Assembly (NCBI RefSeq): GCF_040548735.1
Contig: NZ_JBEPSD010000001.1
Span: 62,001 to 126,000, forward strand
Length of the DNA stretch: 64,000 bases
Direction of reading: 5' to 3'
DNA from: Rhodanobacter soli
Lineage (GTDB): Bacteria > Pseudomonadota > Gammaproteobacteria > Xanthomonadales > Rhodanobacteraceae
This document shows positions 1 through 11,215 of the stretch, piece by piece (positions within the stretch are counted from its first letter, which is position 1; every line of letters begins with the position of its first letter). The position numbers and the translations under genes are program-made. The notes under the pieces are model-generated. The model was not told where the DNA came from, did no database searches, and was given only the letters and a program-made list of their open reading frames with translations.

Positions 1-138
1 CACCCCCAGGTCCTGCTCCAGTGACTGGATCTGCTGCGATAGCGGCGGCTGGGAAAGGTGCAGGCGCAGCGCCGCCCGGGTGAAGCTGAGCTCCTCGGCG
101 ACGGCAACGAAATAGCGCAACTGGCGAAGATCAAACAT
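1..138 (-). CDS. LysR-type transcriptional regulator, N-terminal part (runs off the left edge)
   Basis: Only the first 46 codons are in the window, on the minus strand. The visible residues ([16 protein letters not shown], then [19 protein letters not shown]) are the classic LysR winged helix-turn-helix that binds DNA. The start ATG is at 138-136, followed upstream by an AT-rich stretch (139-190) that should hold its promoter. The effector domain and therefore the regulated pathway cannot be seen. It sits next to the 3' end of fadH, transcribed the same way, so it is not obviously the fadH regulator. Confidence 0.85.
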   Translation of the reverse strand, partial: MFDLRQLRYFVAVAEELSFTRAALRLHLSQPPLSQQIQSLEQDLGV

Positions 139-384
139 ATAGCGATTTCGAATTAGTATGGCGCTAAATATATATTAGATACTTTATTGCGTCGATCATA
201 AAATCACTCTCGTCCCGCCACTTCCCCTCCCCCTAGTGGCGGCGGCCCTCGCCCCGCAGCGACGCTAAATACGACATCTGGTTCAACTCCCCCCCTGAAC
301 CCATGTCGATGCGTCTCCCCTGCGGGGCGCTTTCTTTTCCACGATCGACACCGCCGCCTGATGGCGGCGGTGTCGATGTCGGAA
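139..384. other. Intergenic region between fadH 3' end and the LysR gene
   Basis: No gene is seen. Positions 139-200 are AT-rich and probably carry the promoter of the LysR gene on the minus strand. Positions 344-377 form a perfect 15-bp stem (separate entry). A shorter C/G-rich hairpin around 311-330 is followed by TTTCTTTT on the + strand, but no + strand gene ends there. Confidence 0.5.
344..377 (-). terminator. Strong hairpin just after fadH
   Basis: The arms ATCGACACCGCCGCC (344-358) and GGCGGCGGTGTCGAT (363-377) pair perfectly over 15 bp around a TGAT loop. It starts 7 nt past the fadH stop codon. There is no U-tract on the fadH strand, so it may act as a transcript-stabilising 3' hairpin or assist termination rather than being a canonical intrinsic terminator. 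Confidence 0.6.
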
Positions 385-2490
<2,106 letters not shown>

Positions 2491-2748
2491 TCAGGCCAGC
2501 AGTTGGTGCACCAGCGCGATGTAGCGGCGCATGGCTTCTTCTTCGGGGACGCCGTTCAACTGCGCCCAGGCCTGGTGCTTGGCGGTGCCGACGAAGTCGA
2601 AGAAGCCGGGCTGGGCACGTTTCAGGTCACCTTCCGAGCCCTGCTTGTAGAGCGCGTAGAGCTTCAGCAAGGTGTCGTTGTCGGGGCGCGTGGCCAATCG
2701 CTGGATGTCCTTGGCAGCCTGGTCGAACTCGCGGCGAAGATCGGTCAT
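2491..2748 (-). CDS. Acyl-CoA-binding protein (ACBP family)
   Basis: A small cytosolic four-helix protein that binds long-chain acyl-CoA esters. The 85-residue length is typical. Family signatures are visible: FDQAAKDIQRL at the N-terminus, then LKLYALYKQGSEGD and the K-AWAQLNGV segment that lines the acyl-CoA pocket. The start at 2748 (MTDLRREF) is chosen because it matches the family N-terminus; longer in-frame extensions have no similarity. It lies upstream of fadH in the same direction with an 87-nt gap, so the two may be co-expressed in fatty-acid metabolism. Confidence 0.92.
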   Translation of the reverse strand: MTDLRREFDQAAKDIQRLATRPDNDTLLKLYALYKQGSEGDLKRAQPGFFDFVGTAKHQAWAQLNGVPEEEAMRRYIALVHQLLA

Positions 2749-2859
2749 GAGGCAGATCGGACATGGCTTGCGGACAAGGAGACCGGCTAGATAGCACGCG
2801 TCCCCCATGGGGTCAACGCGGTAAACTCCCCGCTTTCGCCATTCAGCCAGGATCCTGTC

Positions 2860-3540
2860 ATGAGCCATGCTTCCGCCGTCCCCGTACTCACCATCGACGG
2901 GCCGTCGGGATCGGGCAAGGGCACCATCAGCACGCTGGTGGCCGAACGGCTGGGTTGGCGGTTGCTGGATTCCGGCGCGCTGTACCGCGCCGTGGGCTAC
3001 GCCGCCGGCATGGCCGGGCTGGATCTGTCGGACGTCGAGGCAGTGACCCGCTGCGCGCAGGGCACGAAGATCCATTTCCGCGCGGTCGGCGACGGCGGCG
3101 AGACCCGGGTGATCGTCAACGGGCACGACGCCACCGACGAATTACGCACCGAGACCGCCGGTGCGGCAGCCTCGGCGATCGCCTCGATGCCGCCGGTACG
3201 CGAAGCCCTGGTGGCGCTGCAGTTGGGCTTCCGCAAGGCGCCCGGACTGGTCGCCGACGGGCGCGACATGGGCACGGTGATCTTCCCGGATGCGGCGCAC
3301 AAGGTTTTCCTCACCGCAAGCGCCGCCGAGCGAGCGAAAAGGCGCTATAAGCAGTTGAAGGAAAAGGGACTCAGCGTTACACTTGCGGGCCTTCAGCGAG
3401 AAATTGAGGCGCGTGACAGCCGCGATGCATCGCGGGCGGTTGCGCCGCTCAAGCCTGCCGAGGATGCCGTGCTGGTGGATACCACCGGGATGGGCATCGA
3501 CGAGGTCGTCGCGAAAGTACTTGCCGTCGTGCAGCCTTGA
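2860..3540 (+). CDS. cmk: Cytidylate kinase
   Basis: Phosphorylates CMP and dCMP with ATP in pyrimidine nucleotide metabolism. The 226-residue protein has the P-loop GPSGSGKGT at about residue 15, the [12 protein letters not shown] nucleoside-binding segment and the [13 protein letters not shown] motif. An AGGAT ribosome-binding sequence precedes the ATG. Like in most gammaproteobacteria it is followed by rpsA, here after a 176-nt gap (3541-3716) that should contain the rpsA leader; nothing else is evident in that gap. Confidence 0.97.
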   Translation: MSHASAVPVLTIDGPSGSGKGTISTLVAERLGWRLLDSGALYRAVGYAAGMAGLDLSDVEAVTRCAQGTKIHFRAVGDGGETRVIVNGHDATDELRTETAGAAASAIASMPPVREALVALQLGFRKAPGLVADGRDMGTVIFPDAAHKVFLTASAAERAKRRYKQLKEKGLSVTLAGLQREIEARDSRDASRAVAPLKPAEDAVLVDTTGMGIDEVVAKVLAVVQP

Positions 3541-3716
3541 CCGGATTGCGCGACGGTTTCTGTGCCCCTGCTGCGGTAGGGGGTTTTGGCCAACGGTGAC
3601 GACGGTCGGTTCTGCGGAACCACCCGAAGGCACCCTCAACCGGTGGACCGGAAAGTTCGTGCGCAATACCCAATCTGGCGCGACGGACCACGGTCTTTTC
3701 CCACTATGGAATCAAC

Positions 3717-5390
3717 ATGACTGAAAGTTTTGCCGAACTGTTTGAACAGAGCCAACAGGCTATCTCCAAGCTGAAGCCCGGCGCCATCGTCACCGGCATC
3801 GTTGTGGAAATCCGCAATGACGTCGTCGTGATCAATGCGGGCCTGAAGAGCGAAGGCATCGTCCCGATCGAGCAGTTCAAGAGCGAGGACGGCGTGCTGG
3901 AGGTGCAGGTAGGCGACGAGGTGAAGGTAGCCCTCGAAGCTTTGGAAGACGGTTTCGGCGAGACCAAGCTGTCGCGCGAGAAGGCCAAGCGCTCGATGGT
4001 ATGGGACGACCTGGAGCAGGCGTTCGACAAGGAAGAGACCATCGTCGGCATGATTTCCGGCAAGGTCAAAGGCGGTTTCACCGTCGACATCAAGGACGTC
4101 CGCGCGTTCCTGCCGGGCTCGCTGGTCGATGTGCGCCCGGTGCGCGATCCGGTCTACCTCGAGGGCAAGGAACTCGAGTTCAAGATCATCAAGCTCGACC
4201 GCAAGCGCAACAACGTGGTGGTCAGCCGCCGCGCCGTCGTCGAGACCGAGTTCTCCGAGGAGCGCGAGAAGCTGCTCGAGCGCCTGACCGAAGGTGCGGT
4301 GGTCAAGGGTACGGTCAAGAACCTCACCGACTACGGCGCATTCGTGGACCTGGGCGGTATCGACGGCCTGCTGCACATCACCGACATGGCGTGGAAGCGT
4401 GTGCGCCATCCGTCCGAAGTGGTCAACGTCGGCGACGAGCTGGACGTGCGCGTGCTGAAGTACGACAAGGAGCGCAACCGCGTTTCGCTGGGCCTGAAGC
4501 AGTTGGGCGACGACCCGTGGGTCGCCATCGCCCGCCGCTACCCGGTCGGCAGCCGCCTGTTCGGCAAGGTCTCCAACGTCACCGATTACGGCTGCTTCGT
4601 CGAGATCGAGCCGGGCGTGGAAGGCCTGGTGCACGTGTCCGAGATGGACTGGACCAACAAGAACGTCAATCCGGCCAAGGTGGTACAGGTCGGTGACGAG
4701 ACCGAAGTGACCGTGCTGGACGTGGACGAGGAGCGTCGCCGCATCTCGCTGGGCATCAAGCAGACGCGTTCCAATCCGTGGGAAGCGTTCGCGGCCATGC
4801 ACAAGAAGGGCGACAAGGTCTCCGGCCAGATCAAGTCGATCACCGATTTCGGCGTGTTCATCGGCCTGGACGGCGGCATCGATGGCCTGGTGCACCTGTC
4901 CGACATCTCCTGGCAGATGTCCGGCGAAGACCTGGTCCGCAACTTCAAGAAGGGCGACGAGATCGAGGCCGTGGTGCTGGCCGTGGACCCGGAGCGCGAG
5001 CGCATCTCGCTCGGCATCAAGCAGATGGAACAGGATCCGTTCGGCCAGTTCATGGCGGCGAATCCGCGCGGCAGCATCGTCAACGGCACCGTCAAGGAAG
5101 TCGATGCGAAGGGTGCCGTGATCGATCTGGGCGAAGGCGTCGAGGGCTACCTGCGTGCCAATGACATCGCCAAGGAGCGTATCGACGATGCCACCCTGCA
5201 CCTGAAGGTCGGCGACAAGGTCGAGGCCAAGTTCACCGGCATGGATCGCAAGGGTCGCCAGTTGGCACTCTCGATTCGCGCCAAGGACGAGGAAGACGCG
5301 CCCGACACGTCGGCGGACTACTCGTCCGCTGCCAGCGGTACGACCAAGCTTGGTGCGCTGCTCAAGGAGCAGTTCAACAAGGCCGACTGA
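3717..5390 (+). CDS. rpsA: 30S ribosomal protein S1
   Basis: RNA-binding protein of the small ribosomal subunit needed for initiation on most mRNAs. At 557 aa it has the standard six S1/OB repeats; repeats such as [19 protein letters not shown] (about residues 202-220) and [20 protein letters not shown] are plain. GGAATC precedes the ATG. The cmk-rpsA-ihfB order is conserved in gammaproteobacteria. A G/C-rich hairpin with T-run follows the stop codon. Confidence 0.98.
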   Translation: MTESFAELFEQSQQAISKLKPGAIVTGIVVEIRNDVVVINAGLKSEGIVPIEQFKSEDGVLEVQVGDEVKVALEALEDGFGETKLSREKAKRSMVWDDLEQAFDKEETIVGMISGKVKGGFTVDIKDVRAFLPGSLVDVRPVRDPVYLEGKELEFKIIKLDRKRNNVVVSRRAVVETEFSEEREKLLERLTEGAVVKGTVKNLTDYGAFVDLGGIDGLLHITDMAWKRVRHPSEVVNVGDELDVRVLKYDKERNRVSLGLKQLGDDPWVAIARRYPVGSRLFGKVSNVTDYGCFVEIEPGVEGLVHVSEMDWTNKNVNPAKVVQVGDETEVTVLDVDEERRRISLGIKQTRSNPWEAFAAMHKKGDKVSGQIKSITDFGVFIGLDGGIDGLVHLSDISWQMSGEDLVRNFKKGDEIEAVVLAVDPERERISLGIKQMEQDPFGQFMAANPRGSIVNGTVKEVDAKGAVIDLGEGVEGYLRANDIAKERIDDATLHLKVGDKVEAKFTGMDRKGRQLALSIRAKDEEDAPDTSADYSSAASGTTKLGALLKEQFNKAD

Positions 5391-5409
5391 TCGCCTGCAG
5401 CAGTCTGAT

Positions 5410-5442
5410 ACGGGGCGGCGGCCCACCGTCGCCCCGTTGTTT
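5410..5442 (+). terminator. Terminator after rpsA
   Basis: The arms ACGGGGCGGCGG (5410-5421) and CCGTCGCCCCGT (5426-5437) pair with one G-U wobble around a CCCA loop and are followed by TGTTTC. It separates rpsA from ihfB and is probably a partial terminator. Confidence 0.65.
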
Positions 5443-5464
5443 CATGTCACGGACATTGGGGCCC

Positions 5465-5764
5465 ATGACTAAATCCGAATTGATCGAGGCGCTCGCCAGG
5501 CGCCAGACCCACCTTGCGTTTGCCGATGTCGAGATGGCCGTCAAGAGCGTCATCGAGCAGATGAGCCATGCCCTGGCTCATGGCGAACGTATCGAAGTGC
5601 GTGGCTTCGGCAGCTTCGCGCTGCACTACCGGCCGCCGCGCATGGGGCGCAACCCCAAGACGGGTGAAGCCGTGGCGCTGCCCGGCAAGCACGTTCCGCA
5701 CTTCAAGCCAGGCAAGGAATTGCGCGAACGCGTCAACCAGGACCTGGAGCAGAAAACCACCTGA
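5465..5764 (+). CDS. ihfB: Integration host factor subunit beta
   Basis: DNA-bending nucleoid protein that works as a heterodimer with IhfA. The 99-residue HU/IHF fold shows [14 protein letters not shown] at the N-terminus and the arm segment [20 protein letters not shown] with the proline-containing RNPKTGE loop that intercalates into DNA. The ATG at 5465 is chosen over one seven codons upstream because it gives the family N-terminus. It is followed by a terminator, so it ends the cmk-rpsA-ihfB group. Confidence 0.96.
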   Translation: MTKSELIEALARRQTHLAFADVEMAVKSVIEQMSHALAHGERIEVRGFGSFALHYRPPRMGRNPKTGEAVALPGKHVPHFKPGKELRERVNQDLEQKTT

Positions 5765-5797
5765 CAGGTCGGTCGATATGCAGGAAAACTGATCGAA

Positions 5798-5828
5798 GGC
5801 AGGCGGCGCAAGTCGTCCTGTCTTTTTT
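5798..5828 (+). terminator. Rho-independent terminator after ihfB
   Basis: GGCAGG (5798-5803) pairs with CCTGTC (5817-5822), with further partial pairing inside, and is followed at once by TTTTTT (5823-5828). It lies 34 nt after the ihfB stop codon. Confidence 0.7.
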
Positions 5829-5932
5829 ATTGCGCGCCGTTTGCGATGGCCGCGAGGCCGTCATGAATCGTTGCCGCATGGATTGCCCACGTTGCCTGTG
5901 CCTGTCACGAGCAATCGGGTAAAGTCTCGGCC

Positions 5933-6181
5933 ATGCGACTGCTCGCCATCATCGTCCTCGTGATCTTCATCGCCGCCGGCGTCGTGCTGGGCGCGCTCAA
6001 TGCCGACCTGGTCGGCTACGACCTGGCGTTTGCCCAGGTGCAATTGCCCAAAGGCGCGGCCTTGCTGGGCGCGCTGGTGATCGGTTGGCTGCTGGGCGGG
6101 CTCACCGCCTGGGTGGGCGTCAGTACGCGCCAGCGCCGCCATCGACCGCGCGCGGACAAGAAGCTTCCGGCCAAGCCATGA
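5933..6181 (+). CDS. lapA: LapA-family inner-membrane protein (DUF1049)
   Basis: Small membrane protein of the LapAB module that helps control lipopolysaccharide synthesis. The 82 residues contain two hydrophobic helices (about 3-22 and 40-62) separated by a short loop with NADLVGYDLAFAQVQLP, the conserved LapA pattern, and a basic C-terminal tail. Its stop codon overlaps the lapB start (ATGA), which supports translational coupling and identity. Confidence 0.9.
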   Translation: MRLLAIIVLVIFIAAGVVLGALNADLVGYDLAFAQVQLPKGAALLGALVIGWLLGGLTAWVGVSTRQRRHRPRADKKLPAKP

Positions 6182-7350
6182 ATCTCCTGTATGTGCTGGT
6201 TCCGCTGGTGCCAGCCGCATTCGTCCTGGGCTGGTGGGCCTCCCGTCAGATCGGTGCGCGCCGGTCCGGCGCCGAAGTCAGCGAGCTGTCCTCGGACTAC
6301 TTCCGTGGCCTGAACTACCTGCTCAACGAGGAGCAGGACAAGGCGATCGAGGTCTTCCTCAAGCTGGCCGAATACAACCGCGACACGGTCGAGACGCACC
6401 TGGCACTGGGCAACCTGTTCCGCCGCCGCGGCGAGGTGGACCGGGCGATCCGACTGCACCAGCACCTTGTCTCGCGGCCGGGGCTGACCGACGCGATGAA
6501 GACGGTGGCCCTGCTGGAGCTGGGCGAGGACTACATGCGCGCCGGGCTGCTGGATCGCGCCGAGGCGCTGTTCTCCGACCTGGTGGCGATGGACGCGCAC
6601 GCGCCGTCGGCGCTGCGCCACCTGATCGCGATCTACCAGCACGAACGCGACTGGCACAAGGCGATCGAGCATGCGCGCCGGCTGGAGGTGATGACCGGCG
6701 AGGACGAGGCGCCGATGATCGCCCAGTTCTATTGCGAACTGGCCGACCGCTCGCGCCAGCATGGCGCCCGCGCCGAGGCGCGCGACTATCTGCGTCAGGC
6801 ATTCGAGTGCCAGCCCAACTGCGTACGTGCCTTCATGCTGACCGGTCGCCTGCAGTCCGAAGACGGCCTGCATGCGGAGGCGGCGACGGCTTACGAGGCG
6901 GCGATCAAGGCCGATATCGCCTTCACCCCGGATATCCTGCCGCCGCTGCTCAACAGCTATGCCCGCTCGCAGCAGATGGAACGCGCTGAAAGTTTCCTGC
7001 GCGACATGTTGGGGCGCTACCACGGCGTCTCGCCGGTGCTGGCGCTGACCCAGCTGTACCGGCAACGCGACGGCGAGCGGGCGGCGATCGATTTCCTGAC
7101 GGCGCAATTGCGCCAGCGGCCGTCGGTACGCGGACTGATGGCGCTGATCGACGCCACCATGGACAAGATCGAGGGCGAGGCGCGCGAAAACTTTCTGATC
7201 CTGCGCGACCTGACCCGCAAGCTGCTGGAAGGCCAGGCGATGTATCGCTGCAGCCGCTGCGGCTTCGGCGCCAAGGCGCATCACTGGCAGTGCCCCAGCT
7301 GCAAGAGCTGGAGTACGATCCGGCCGATCCACGGCGTCGCCAGCGAGTGA
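6178..7350 (+). CDS. lapB: Lipopolysaccharide assembly protein LapB (YciM)
   Basis: Membrane-anchored TPR protein that, in E. coli, directs FtsH-dependent turnover of LpxC and so balances LPS synthesis. An N-terminal membrane helix (residues 2-20) is followed by tandem TPRs and a C-terminal rubredoxin-like metal site, YRCSRCGF...WQCPSC. The length of 390 aa matches the family (389 in E. coli). The ATG overlaps the lapA stop. The next gene, a WecA-like transferase, starts 7 nt after the stop, so LPS control and polysaccharide initiation appear to share one transcript. Confidence 0.95.
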   Translation: MNLLYVLVPLVPAAFVLGWWASRQIGARRSGAEVSELSSDYFRGLNYLLNEEQDKAIEVFLKLAEYNRDTVETHLALGNLFRRRGEVDRAIRLHQHLVSRPGLTDAMKTVALLELGEDYMRAGLLDRAEALFSDLVAMDAHAPSALRHLIAIYQHERDWHKAIEHARRLEVMTGEDEAPMIAQFYCELADRSRQHGARAEARDYLRQAFECQPNCVRAFMLTGRLQSEDGLHAEAATAYEAAIKADIAFTPDILPPLLNSYARSQQMERAESFLRDMLGRYHGVSPVLALTQLYRQRDGERAAIDFLTAQLRQRPSVRGLMALIDATMDKIEGEARENFLILRDLTRKLLEGQAMYRCSRCGFGAKAHHWQCPSCKSWSTIRPIHGVASE

Positions 7351-7357
7351 GCGGAGC

Positions 7358-8380
7358 ATGTACCTGACCACGGGATGGTTGCTGGCCAGCTTGTCGATCA
7401 CCTTGCTGCTGGTGCGCGGCGCGATCGGCTACGCGCATCGGCGCGGCATGCTCGACCAGCCCGGGCAGCGCCGCTCGCATCAGCTGCCGACCCCGCGCGG
7501 CGGCGGCATCGGCATGGTCGTGGCGATGCTGGTCTGCCTGCCTGGCGTGCTGTCGGGCTTGCCGGCAGCATGGCCGGCAAGCGTGATCGCTAGCCTGTTC
7601 GCCGCACTGGTACTGGTGGCGCTGGCTGGCTGGTGGGACGATCACCGTTCGTTGCCGGTGCTGCCGCGGCTGGGCGCCCAGCTGCTCGCGGTTGGCCTGT
7701 TTTCGCTGAGCCTGCTGGCCACCGGCTTGTCGTGGTGGTGGCTGCCTGTGCTGCTGATCGGCGGCGCATGGAGCATCAACCTGCACAATTTCATGGACGG
7801 CATCGACGGCTTGCTGGCACAACAGGCGATCTTCGTCGGCGCGGGCCTGGCCTTGCTGGCATGGGCGGCGGCGCAGCCCGCGCTGGCCGTGGTGGCGGCG
7901 GCTCTTGCGGCATCGGCGCTGGGTTTCTGGTACTTCAACCGGCCACCGGCCCGCATCTTCATGGGCGATGTCGGCAGCGGTAGCGTCGGCCTGCTGATCT
8001 TTGCATTCAGCGCGATGCTGTGGCGCGTCGAGCATGCCTTGCTGTGGCCGGCGCTGATCCTGTCGTCGGCGTTCACGGTGGATGCCAGTCTGACCCTGCT
8101 GACCCGCATGTGGCGCGGACGGCGCTGGTACACTGCACACCGCGAACACCTGTACCAGTGGGTGGTGCGTCGCGGGGGAACGCATGCACGAACGGGCGCC
8201 GCCTATATGGGCTGGAACCTGCTGGTCGCGGCGCCGTTGGCCTGGTTGGCCTGGAGTCATCTGCGCATGGCGCTGCCGATTACCATAACCGTTTATCTTG
8301 GAGCGGCAGTCGCATGGCTGGCGCTGAAACGTCGCTGCCTGCGACGCCATCTGCCAAGGACACCCCATGTCGCTGCGTAA
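7358..8380 (+). CDS. WecA/MraY-family undecaprenyl-phosphate sugar-1-phosphate transferase
   Basis: Transfers a sugar 1-phosphate from a UDP-sugar to undecaprenyl phosphate, the first membrane step of O-antigen or exopolysaccharide synthesis. The 340-residue protein is almost wholly membrane-embedded. Family motifs are the PRGGGIG loop, the aspartate pair GWWDDHRS, HNFMDGIDGLL and FMGDVGSGSVG. The sugar specificity (HexNAc, or a QuiNAc/FucNAc type as in WbpL) cannot be read from the sequence. It overlaps the downstream CapD-like gene by 14 nt. Confidence 0.9.
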   Translation: MYLTTGWLLASLSITLLLVRGAIGYAHRRGMLDQPGQRRSHQLPTPRGGGIGMVVAMLVCLPGVLSGLPAAWPASVIASLFAALVLVALAGWWDDHRSLPVLPRLGAQLLAVGLFSLSLLATGLSWWWLPVLLIGGAWSINLHNFMDGIDGLLAQQAIFVGAGLALLAWAAAQPALAVVAAALAASALGFWYFNRPPARIFMGDVGSGSVGLLIFAFSAMLWRVEHALLWPALILSSAFTVDASLTLLTRMWRGRRWYTAHREHLYQWVVRRGGTHARTGAAYMGWNLLVAAPLAWLAWSHLRMALPITITVYLGAAVAWLALKRRCLRRHLPRTPHVAA

Positions 8381-10265
8381 GCTCGTCGGCTTCATCCACC
8401 CGCGCATCGCCGTCGTGCTGCACGACTTGGCGATGGCTGCGCTCGCCTGGTGGATCGCCAAGCTGCTGAGATATGCGCTGAAGCCGGACGAGATCGTCAG
8501 TTTCCAGATGCTCGAGTTTCCGATCGTGCTGCTGGTGCAGGGGCTGATCTTCCGCTGGACCGGGCTTTACAAGAGCGTCTGGCGTTTCGCCAGCCTGCCG
8601 GACCTGTGGAACATCGTGCGCGCCGTGGTGATCGGCTCGTTGCTCATCGGCGTGTCGCTGTTCCTGTACGACCGGCTCGAGGGCGTGCCGCGTGCGGTAC
8701 TCGTGCTCTATCCGCTGCTGCTCGCCATGCTGCTCGGGGGACCGCGGCTGGCCTACCGTTACTGGAAAGACAGCCGCAACGACCTGCTGCAGAACCAGAC
8801 CGCGAAGCGGGTGCTGATCGTGGGTGCGGATCGCGCCGGCGAAGTGCTCTCGCGTGATCTGCGTCGCGACAACCGTTATGCCGTGGTCGGCTTCGTCGAC
8901 GACAAGCCCGGTTTGCGCGGCGCCAGCATCAACGGCCACCCCGTACTGGGGCGCTTCGACCAATTGCCTGAAGTCGCCCGCGAAGTGGCGGTCGACATGC
9001 TGTTGATCGCGCTGCCGGGGGCATCGACAACCGAGATGCGCCGGGTGGTATCGCTGTGCGACGCCACGGACCTGCCGTACCGGACCGTGCCGAGGCTGGA
9101 GGACGTGGTGGCCGGCCGCGCCCAGTTCAACCAGATCAAGGAAGTGGCGATCGAGGACCTGCTCGGCCGCGACACGGTGGAACTGGACTGGACCGCCATC
9201 CGCGAAACCCTCAGCGGGCGCCGCGTGCTGATCACGGGCGGCGGCGGTTCGATCGGATCGGAGCTGTGCCGGCAGGTCGCCCGGCTGGGTGCGCAGTCGC
9301 TCACCGTGGTCGAACAGAGCGAATACAACCTGTACCGGATCAGCCAGGAACTGCGTGCGAATTTCCCCGAACTGATCCTCGACGGCATCCTCGCCAACTG
9401 CGGCGACCAGACCGCGATGCAGAAGGCGTTCGCGGATGCCCAGCCACAGGTGGTGTTCCATGCGGCCGCCTACAAGCACGTGCCGATGCTGCAGGGGCAA
9501 CTGCGTGCGGCATTCCGCAACAATGTGCTGGGCACGCGTACGGTGGCCGATGCGGCCCGCGAAGTCGGGGTCGAGTGCTTCGTGCTGATCTCCACCGACA
9601 AGGCGGTCAACCCCACCAGCGTGATGGGCGCCTGCAAGCGCGTCGCCGAGATCTACTGCCAGAACCTCGACGCGCATGCCGACACGCGCTTCATGACGGT
9701 GCGCTTCGGCAACGTGCTGGATTCGGCCGGCTCGGTGGTGCCGCTGTTCCGCCAGCAGATCCGCGCGGGCGGGCCGGTCACCGTGACGCACCCGGAAATA
9801 TCGCGCTACTTCATGACGATCCCCGAGGCCTGCCAGCTGATCCTGCAGACCGCGAGCATCGGCAAGGGCGGCGAGATCTTCGCACTCGACATGGGCGAGC
9901 CGGTGAAGATCCGCGACCTGGCCGAGCAGATGATCCGCCTGGCCGGCAAGAAACCCGGCAGCGAGATTCCGATCGTGTACACCGGCCTACGCGCAGGTGA
10001 AAAGCTGTTCGAAGAACTGTTCCACCCGCTGGAAAACTACAGCGCCACCACGCACGCCAAGATTTTCCTGGCACAGCATCGCGAAGTGTCGTGGGAGTTG
10101 CTTCAGGCCCTGCTGTACAAGGCCGCCGAGGCGGCCGACGCTTTCAACGAGGAAGAACTTCGACGCTGCGTGTCCAGCCTGCTGCCTTCGTTCCGCTGGA
10201 GCGAATCAGTACAACCGGACAACGTGGTGTCGATCCGTCGCGCCAACCCGGAGATCAATGAGTGA
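8367..10265 (+). CDS. Membrane nucleotide-sugar 4,6-dehydratase, CapD/WbpM/FlaA1-like
   Basis: Large polysaccharide-biosynthesis enzyme that makes 4-keto-6-deoxy UDP-HexNAc sugars. An N-terminal part with four membrane helices (first ~130 residues) is joined to a CoA-binding-like Rossmann domain and a catalytic extended SDR domain with GGGGSIGSELCRQ (near residue 292). The catalytic region carries STDKAVNPTSVMGACKR, where the usual YxxxK is MxxxK as in WbpM and FlaA1. The 632-aa length is typical. An AAGGA ribosome-binding site lies within the preceding gene, and the stop overlaps the galU start. Confidence 0.92.
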   Translation: MSLRKLVGFIHPRIAVVLHDLAMAALAWWIAKLLRYALKPDEIVSFQMLEFPIVLLVQGLIFRWTGLYKSVWRFASLPDLWNIVRAVVIGSLLIGVSLFLYDRLEGVPRAVLVLYPLLLAMLLGGPRLAYRYWKDSRNDLLQNQTAKRVLIVGADRAGEVLSRDLRRDNRYAVVGFVDDKPGLRGASINGHPVLGRFDQLPEVAREVAVDMLLIALPGASTTEMRRVVSLCDATDLPYRTVPRLEDVVAGRAQFNQIKEVAIEDLLGRDTVELDWTAIRETLSGRRVLITGGGGSIGSELCRQVARLGAQSLTVVEQSEYNLYRISQELRANFPELILDGILANCGDQTAMQKAFADAQPQVVFHAAAYKHVPMLQGQLRAAFRNNVLGTRTVADAAREVGVECFVLISTDKAVNPTSVMGACKRVAEIYCQNLDAHADTRFMTVRFGNVLDSAGSVVPLFRQQIRAGGPVTVTHPEISRYFMTIPEACQLILQTASIGKGGEIFALDMGEPVKIRDLAEQMIRLAGKKPGSEIPIVYTGLRAGEKLFEELFHPLENYSATTHAKIFLAQHREVSWELLQALLYKAAEAADAFNEEELRRCVSSLLPSFRWSESVQPDNVVSIRRANPEINE

Positions 10266-11137
10266 GCAAGCCCCTGCGTAAAGTGGTGTTTCCCGTGGCC
10301 GGACTCGGCACGCGCTTCCTGCCGGCGACCAAGGTGGTCGCCAAGGAGATGCTGCCGGTCCTCGACAAGCCGCTGATCCAATACGCCGTGGACGAGGCGG
10401 TGGATGCCGGGGCCGATACCCTGATCTTCGTCACCAACCGCTACAAGCACGCGATCGCCGACTATTTCGACAAGGCCTACGAGCTGGAATCGAAGCTGCA
10501 CGAGAAAGGCAAGGCCGAACTGCTGGCGCTGGTACAGGGCACCTTGCCGCGGCATGTGCGGGCGATCTTCGTGACCCAGCCCGAGGCGCTCGGCCTGGGC
10601 CACGCCGTGCTGTGCGCCAGACCCGTGGTCGGCGACGAGCCGTTCGGCGTGATCCTGCCGGATGACCTGATCTGGAACGGCGCCGGCAAGGGCGCGCTGC
10701 GGCAGATGGCTGACCTCGCCGAGGCACAGCAGGCCGGCGTGATCGCGGTGGAGGAAGTCCCGCACGGCGACACCGACAAATACGGCATCGTCGACGCCAC
10801 GCCGGTCGACGAACGCAGCGCCCTGATCCGCTACATGGTCGAGAAGCCCAAGCCGGCCGACGCGCCGTCGAACCTCGCCGTGGTCGGGCGTTACGTGCTG
10901 CCCGGTCGCATCTTCCAGCTGCTGGAACAGACCACGCCGGGCGCCGGTGGCGAAATCCAGCTCACCGATGCGATCGAGGCGCTGCTGAAAGAGCAGGGCA
11001 AGGTACTGGCCTACCGCTTCGAAGGCACCCGTTTCGACTGCGGCAACAAGGCCGGCCTGGTGCGCGCCACCATGCACATGGCCATGCAGGACCCGAAGCT
11101 CGCGCCCACCGTGCGCGCGTTCCTCAACCAGCTTTGA
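10262..11137 (+). CDS. galU: UTP-glucose-1-phosphate uridylyltransferase
   Basis: Makes UDP-glucose for LPS core, exopolysaccharide and osmoregulated glucans. The 291-residue protein shows the nucleotidyltransferase signature GLGTRFLPATKVVAKEML and the FVTNRYKHAIADYF and GEIQLTDAIEAL segments. The start is a GTG at 10262 that overlaps the preceding stop (GTGA), a sign of translational coupling with the CapD-like gene. Confidence 0.96.
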   Translation: MSKPLRKVVFPVAGLGTRFLPATKVVAKEMLPVLDKPLIQYAVDEAVDAGADTLIFVTNRYKHAIADYFDKAYELESKLHEKGKAELLALVQGTLPRHVRAIFVTQPEALGLGHAVLCARPVVGDEPFGVILPDDLIWNGAGKGALRQMADLAEAQQAGVIAVEEVPHGDTDKYGIVDATPVDERSALIRYMVEKPKPADAPSNLAVVGRYVLPGRIFQLLEQTTPGAGGEIQLTDAIEALLKEQGKVLAYRFEGTRFDCGNKAGLVRATMHMAMQDPKLAPTVRAFLNQL

Positions 11138-11215
11138 ATCACGTTCGCATCAACGCCCGGGCTTGAGGGCTATGCTTGCCCGGTTACGGACATCGGCGTC
11201 AGCCATCGCTGCAAC

